From assembly GCF_000766795.1 (NCBI RefSeq), contig NZ_JPDS01000003.1:310001-374000 (forward strand): a stretch of 64,000 nt of DNA, read 5' to 3'. Below are positions 60,980-64,000 of the stretch, piece by piece. Under the pieces are notes generated by a model. That model worked only from the letters and a program-made list of their open reading frames with translations, had not been told where the DNA came from and did not search any database. The first letter of the stretch is position 1, and each line of letters starts with the position of its first letter. The stretch comes from Polaribacter sp. Hel1_85 (lineage in GTDB: Bacteria > Bacteroidota > Bacteroidia > Flavobacteriales > Flavobacteriaceae). Position numbers and translations under genes: made by a program.

Positions 60980-62806
60980 ATGAAACTTTTATCTTCCCTA
61001 CTATTTGTATCTGTTTTTTCTATACTTTCAAATTTAGCACAAGAACAATTAATTCAGAATGTTTACCTCAGAGAAAGTACTTCTCTTAACGGAATGTGGA
61101 AATATATTGTAGACCCTTATGAAAACGGTTTTTACAATTACAGATTAGAGCCTTTTGAAAAGCAAGAAAAACCTCAAAAAAGTGCATTTTTTAAAAATGC
61201 TAAACAAGAAGATAAAACAGAATTATTAGAATATAATTTTGATAAAAGCGATTCTATTTCAATTCCAAGCGATTGGAATTCTCAAAAAGAAAATCTGTTT
61301 TATTATGAAGGAACAGTTTGGTTTAAAAAGTCTTTCAACTACAACATCAAAAAAGAAAATAACAGAGTTTTTGTACATTTTGGAGCATCAAACTACGAAA
61401 CTGATGTGTATTTTAATGGAGAAAAATTAGGAAAGCATATTGGAGGCTTCACTCCTTTTAATTATGAAATAACACATTTACTTCAAAAAAAAGACAATTT
61501 TTTAGTTGTAAAAGTTGATAACAAACGTAAAAAAGAAGGTGTTCCTACCTTAAATACAGATTGGTGGAATTATGGAGGAATTACAAGAGATGTAAAATTA
61601 ATTGAAACTTCATCTACTTTTATTAATGATTATTTTATTCAGCTTAATAAAAACGATAGAAATACAATTAATGGTAAAATTCAGTTGAATGGAAGTGATA
61701 TTTCATCAAAAGAAATACAAATTAAAATTCCTGAACTAAAAATCAATAAAAAAATAAAAACAGATAAAAATGGGGTTACAACTTTTAAAATATCTTCAAA
61801 AAAAATAAAGTATTGGTCAAATAAAAACCCACATTTGTATGAAGTTTTTTTAAAAATAAATGATGATATAATTAAAGACAAAATTGGTTTTAGGACAATA
61901 AAAACTTCTGGAAGTTCCATCTTATTAAATGATGAAAAAATTTATTTAAAAGGAATTTCAATTCACGAAGAAAGTCCTTTTAGAGGAGGAAGAGGTTACA
62001 CAAAAAAAGATTCTAAAAAGTTACTTACTTGGGCAAAAGAATTAGGCTGCAACTATGTACGTCTTGCTCACTATCCTCACAACGAGCACATGGTTAGATT
62101 GGCAGATGAAATGGGTATTTTAGTTTGGGAAGAAAACCCTGTTTATTGGACAATTTCTTGGAAAAATAAAGAAACTTATAACAATGCTAAAAATCAATTA
62201 GCAGAAGTAATTAGTAGAGACAAAAACAGAGCTTCAGTTATTATTTGGTCTATGGCAAATGAAACTCCTACAAGTAATGCTAGAAATGCTTTTTTAACCA
62301 GTTTAGCCGAATTCACTAAAAAAGAAGATCCTACAAGATTAATTAGTGCTGCCTTAGAACAAAGTGATTATAAAAACAGTAAAACAATTAGAACTATAAA
62401 TGATGATTTTGCAGATATTGTAGACGTATTAAGCTTTAATCAATATATTGGTTGGTATGATGGTTTACCAGAGAAAACTGAAAAAATTTCATGGAAAATA
62501 ACTCAAAATAAACCTGTGTTAATTTCTGAATTTGGCGCAGGTGCTAAAAAAGGTTTTTATGCAGACAAAAACACACGTTGGAGTGAAGAATTCCAAGAAG
62601 AAGTGTATGTAAAAACATTAAAAATGCTCGATAAAATTGATCAACTCCAAGGTTTATCTCCATGGATTTTAGTTGACTTTAAATCTCCAAGAAGAGTATT
62701 ACCAGAAATTCAGGATGGGTATAATAGAAAAGGCCTTATTTCTGAAAAAGGTGAAAAGAAAAAGGCCTTTTTTGTATTGCAAAAATTTTATAATTCTAAA
62801 GATTAA
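60980..62806 (+). CDS. Glycoside hydrolase family 2 (beta-glucuronidase/galactosidase-like)
   Basis: 608 residues with a signal peptide (cut near SNLAQ, about 21). Seen: jelly-roll sugar-binding domain (about 25-205: LNGMWKYIVDPYENGFYN, NYETDVYFNGEKLGKHIGGF, TDWWNYGGITRDV), Ig-like domain (about 210-305), and TIM barrel with acid/base E428 (SMANETP) and nucleophile E517 (LISEFGAG). KGISIHEESP starts the barrel. An exo-glycosidase acting on beta-linked uronic or neutral sugars in the periplasm. Near a PL6 lyase, a role in polysaccharide degradation is inferred. Confidence 0.92.
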   Translation: MKLLSSLLFVSVFSILSNLAQEQLIQNVYLRESTSLNGMWKYIVDPYENGFYNYRLEPFEKQEKPQKSAFFKNAKQEDKTELLEYNFDKSDSISIPSDWNSQKENLFYYEGTVWFKKSFNYNIKKENNRVFVHFGASNYETDVYFNGEKLGKHIGGFTPFNYEITHLLQKKDNFLVVKVDNKRKKEGVPTLNTDWWNYGGITRDVKLIETSSTFINDYFIQLNKNDRNTINGKIQLNGSDISSKEIQIKIPELKINKKIKTDKNGVTTFKISSKKIKYWSNKNPHLYEVFLKINDDIIKDKIGFRTIKTSGSSILLNDEKIYLKGISIHEESPFRGGRGYTKKDSKKLLTWAKELGCNYVRLAHYPHNEHMVRLADEMGILVWEENPVYWTISWKNKETYNNAKNQLAEVISRDKNRASVIIWSMANETPTSNARNAFLTSLAEFTKKEDPTRLISAALEQSDYKNSKTIRTINDDFADIVDVLSFNQYIGWYDGLPEKTEKISWKITQNKPVLISEFGAGAKKGFYADKNTRWSEEFQEEVYVKTLKMLDKIDQLQGLSPWILVDFKSPRRVLPEIQDGYNRKGLISEKGEKKKAFFVLQKFYNSKD

Positions 62807-62849
62807 GTACAAATATTAAAATTACTTTTTAGAAAAATAAAATTAATAA

Positions 62850-63290
62850 CTATGCCTTCTTCATTTTTCCTGTCCAAGTTCTTCCTCCTAAAGTAGATTC
62901 ATAGTAAACGTTATTATGTTTTATCTTTGTAATATGCATCGATAACTTTGTACCACTTTTAAATGGAAAATTTGGTAAGTTAGATTCTATAATAGTCATT
63001 GTGCATTCATCTTTTGAAACCCAAGAGATTTTAGATTTTATATAATTTTTTTTATTATTAAAATATTCTATATGCTGAGTTTCACTAAAAATCACTAAAA
63101 CTTCTTCTCCATGATACTTATAAGTAAACTTTTGATTTTCTATTAAAGGGGAAAAAGTAGAATTATTTGTTTCAGTAGAATCATTTTCTTCAATTTCAGC
63201 AACAGTATTCATTGCGTAATCTTGAGCATAAAAGTTTAGCGATAATAAAATTGTTAGACTTAAAAATAATATTTTTTTTAATTTTTTCAT
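62850..63290 (-). CDS. Secreted protein of unknown function
   Basis: 146 residues with a signal peptide (MKKLKKILFLSLTILLSLNF, YAQ next). The mature part is mainly beta, with SGTKLSMHITKIKHNNVYY, and ends GRTWTGKMKKA. No family recognised. Convergent with the GH2 gene; a single gene. Confidence 0.75.
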   Translation of the reverse strand: MKKLKKILFLSLTILLSLNFYAQDYAMNTVAEIEENDSTETNNSTFSPLIENQKFTYKYHGEEVLVIFSETQHIEYFNNKKNYIKSKISWVSKDECTMTIIESNLPNFPFKSGTKLSMHITKIKHNNVYYESTLGGRTWTGKMKKA

Positions 63291-63393
63291 AATGGAGGAA
63301 TTTATAAAGTTTAATAAATTTGTTTGTATTTCATACCCAAATCTATGACTTTTTCAAGCACTTGTCAATCCCCAAAAACAGTGAAATTTTTAC

Positions 63394-63433
63394 ATAACTG
63401 AAAACAGTTAGTTCTCTAACTGAAAACAGTTAG
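63394..63433. repeat. Tandem pair of palindromic 17-mers
   Basis: TAACTGAAAACAGTTAG occurs at 63395-63411 and again at 63417-63433, a 22-base period. Each contains the dyad TAACTG-AAAA-CAGTTA. It lies six bases beyond the stop of the next gene and 104 bases upstream of the secreted protein gene (both minus strand). A further AAAACAGTGA occurs at 63374-63383. The rest of the gap 63291-63438 shows nothing. Confidence 0.6.
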
Positions 63434-63438
63434 AAAGA

Positions 63439-64000
63439 TTAATTTTCAATAATTGCTTGCGCACAAATATATCCTCCTGTCCAAGCATTCTGAAAATTAA
63501 AACCTCCTGTAACCGCATCAATATTAAGAACTTCTCCTACAAAAAATAAATTTTTATGCTTTTTACTTTCAAAACGCTTAAAATTAATTTCTTTTAAATC
63601 AATTCCTCCAGCAGTAACAAATTCATCTTTAAAAGTAGTTCTACCATTTGCATTAAAAACACCTTTTGTTAGTTGGTTTGCCAAATGTTCTAATTGAGCA
63701 TTATTTAAATCTGCCCAATTTTGATTTATTCTAATTTCAGCAGCAATTACAAAACGCTCCCACAATCTTTTAGAAATTTCTGTAAATGGCGATTTTAAAA
63801 CCACCGTTTTTCTAGGCTCTTTCTTTTTTAAGTTTAAAAGAACATTTAAAACTTTGTCTGTTGGTCTAGACAACCAATTAACTTGAACATTATATTGGTA
63901 TTTTTTATCAGCTAAAACTCTTGCTCCAAAAGCAGATAGTTTTAAAACTGCTGGCCCACTCATTCCCCAATGTGTAATTAATAAAGGCCCTGAAGCTTCT
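63439..64000 (-). CDS. BaiN/HI0933-like FAD-dependent oxidoreductase, C-terminal part
   Basis: The frame is open to the window edge (codons read EASGPLLITHWGMSGPAVL at 63999-63943), so the true start lies beyond base 64000; a Met at 63963 is internal. 186 codons plus stop are visible. Seen: LLITHWGMSGPAVLKLSAFG, the GGIDLKEINFKRFESK segment and the C-terminal VGEVLNIDAVTGGFNFQNAW, all characteristic of the HI0933/BaiN flavoprotein family. Function of most members is unknown. Confidence 0.92.
   Translation of the reverse strand, partial: EASGPLLITHWGMSGPAVLKLSAFGARVLADKKYQYNVQVNWLSRPTDKVLNVLLNLKKKEPRKTVVLKSPFTEISKRLWERFVIAAEIRINQNWADLNNAQLEHLANQLTKGVFNANGRTTFKDEFVTAGGIDLKEINFKRFESKKHKNLFFVGEVLNIDAVTGGFNFQNAWTGGYICAQAIIEN

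Overview
The window looks like a chromosome segment of a marine member of the Flavobacteriaceae, in the Polaribacter/Tenacibaculum part of the family (genus is a guess from memory). Reasons: very AT-rich DNA, promoters of the Bacteroidetes type (TAnnTTTG at -7), a short single-copy-type RpoD, a Na+-translocating NADH:quinone oxidoreductase, type IX secretion (T9SS) cargo proteins and the T9SS Plug protein, DUF3857 and DUF3667 proteins, and an alginate-lyase-like PL6 enzyme. Most of it is ordinary core genome; no phage, insertion sequence, CRISPR array or defence island was seen.

Layout. 0-7 kb: response regulator, deoxynucleoside kinase, an ECF sigma factor with a 60-residue partner gene divergent from rpoD, rpe, a DnaQ/GIY-YIG fusion nuclease, an outer-membrane barrel and a CBS protein. 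7-13.2 kb: one 2018-residue secreted T9SS protein with calcium-binding thrombospondin type 3 repeats. 13.3-16 kb: tRNA-Arg, YqeY-like protein, retropepsin-like protease, two tandem alpha/beta hydrolases. 16.1-22.1 kb: nqrABCDEF operon on the minus strand. 22.3-32 kb: T9SS Plug, ApaG, a DUF3667 protein that appears to use a rare ATT start, TANGO2-like protein, pruA, and a T9SS metalloprotease coupled to a lipoprotein. 32-49 kb: lipB, nucleoid-associated protein, rnhB, a porin, small membrane proteins, nhaC, a YdjM-like membrane protein, a trans-sulfuration enzyme divergent from an Lrp/AsnC regulator, two DUF3857 transglutaminase-like proteins, a YceI lipoprotein, dtd, rsgA. 49-53.2 kb: aromatic amino acid operon pheA - aminotransferase - tyrA - DAHP synthase/chorismate mutase. 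53.3-64 kb: class V aminotransferase, DsbD-like protein, PL6 lyase, VOC protein, redoxin, GH2 glycosidase, and the end of a BaiN/HI0933-like flavoprotein cut by the window edge.

The most striking signal is upstream of pheA. A minus-strand 26-codon reading frame encodes a peptide with four consecutive Phe-Tyr pairs. It is followed by a 12-bp antiterminator pairing and a mutually exclusive terminator hairpin with nine T. The whole has the architecture of a ribosome-mediated attenuator that senses Phe and Tyr together, and it sits in front of the operon that makes Phe and Tyr.

The second theme is intergenic. At least three families of small dispersed elements (called A, B and C here) recur between 3.37-3.62 kb, 34.2-34.3 kb and 48.7-49.05 kb. 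One is a MITE-like 94-bp inverted repeat (B), half of which appears to be inserted inside a copy of A. A large imperfect hairpin (D) lies at 34.0-34.17 kb. These explain the unusually long non-coding gaps after rpoD, rnhB and before rsgA.
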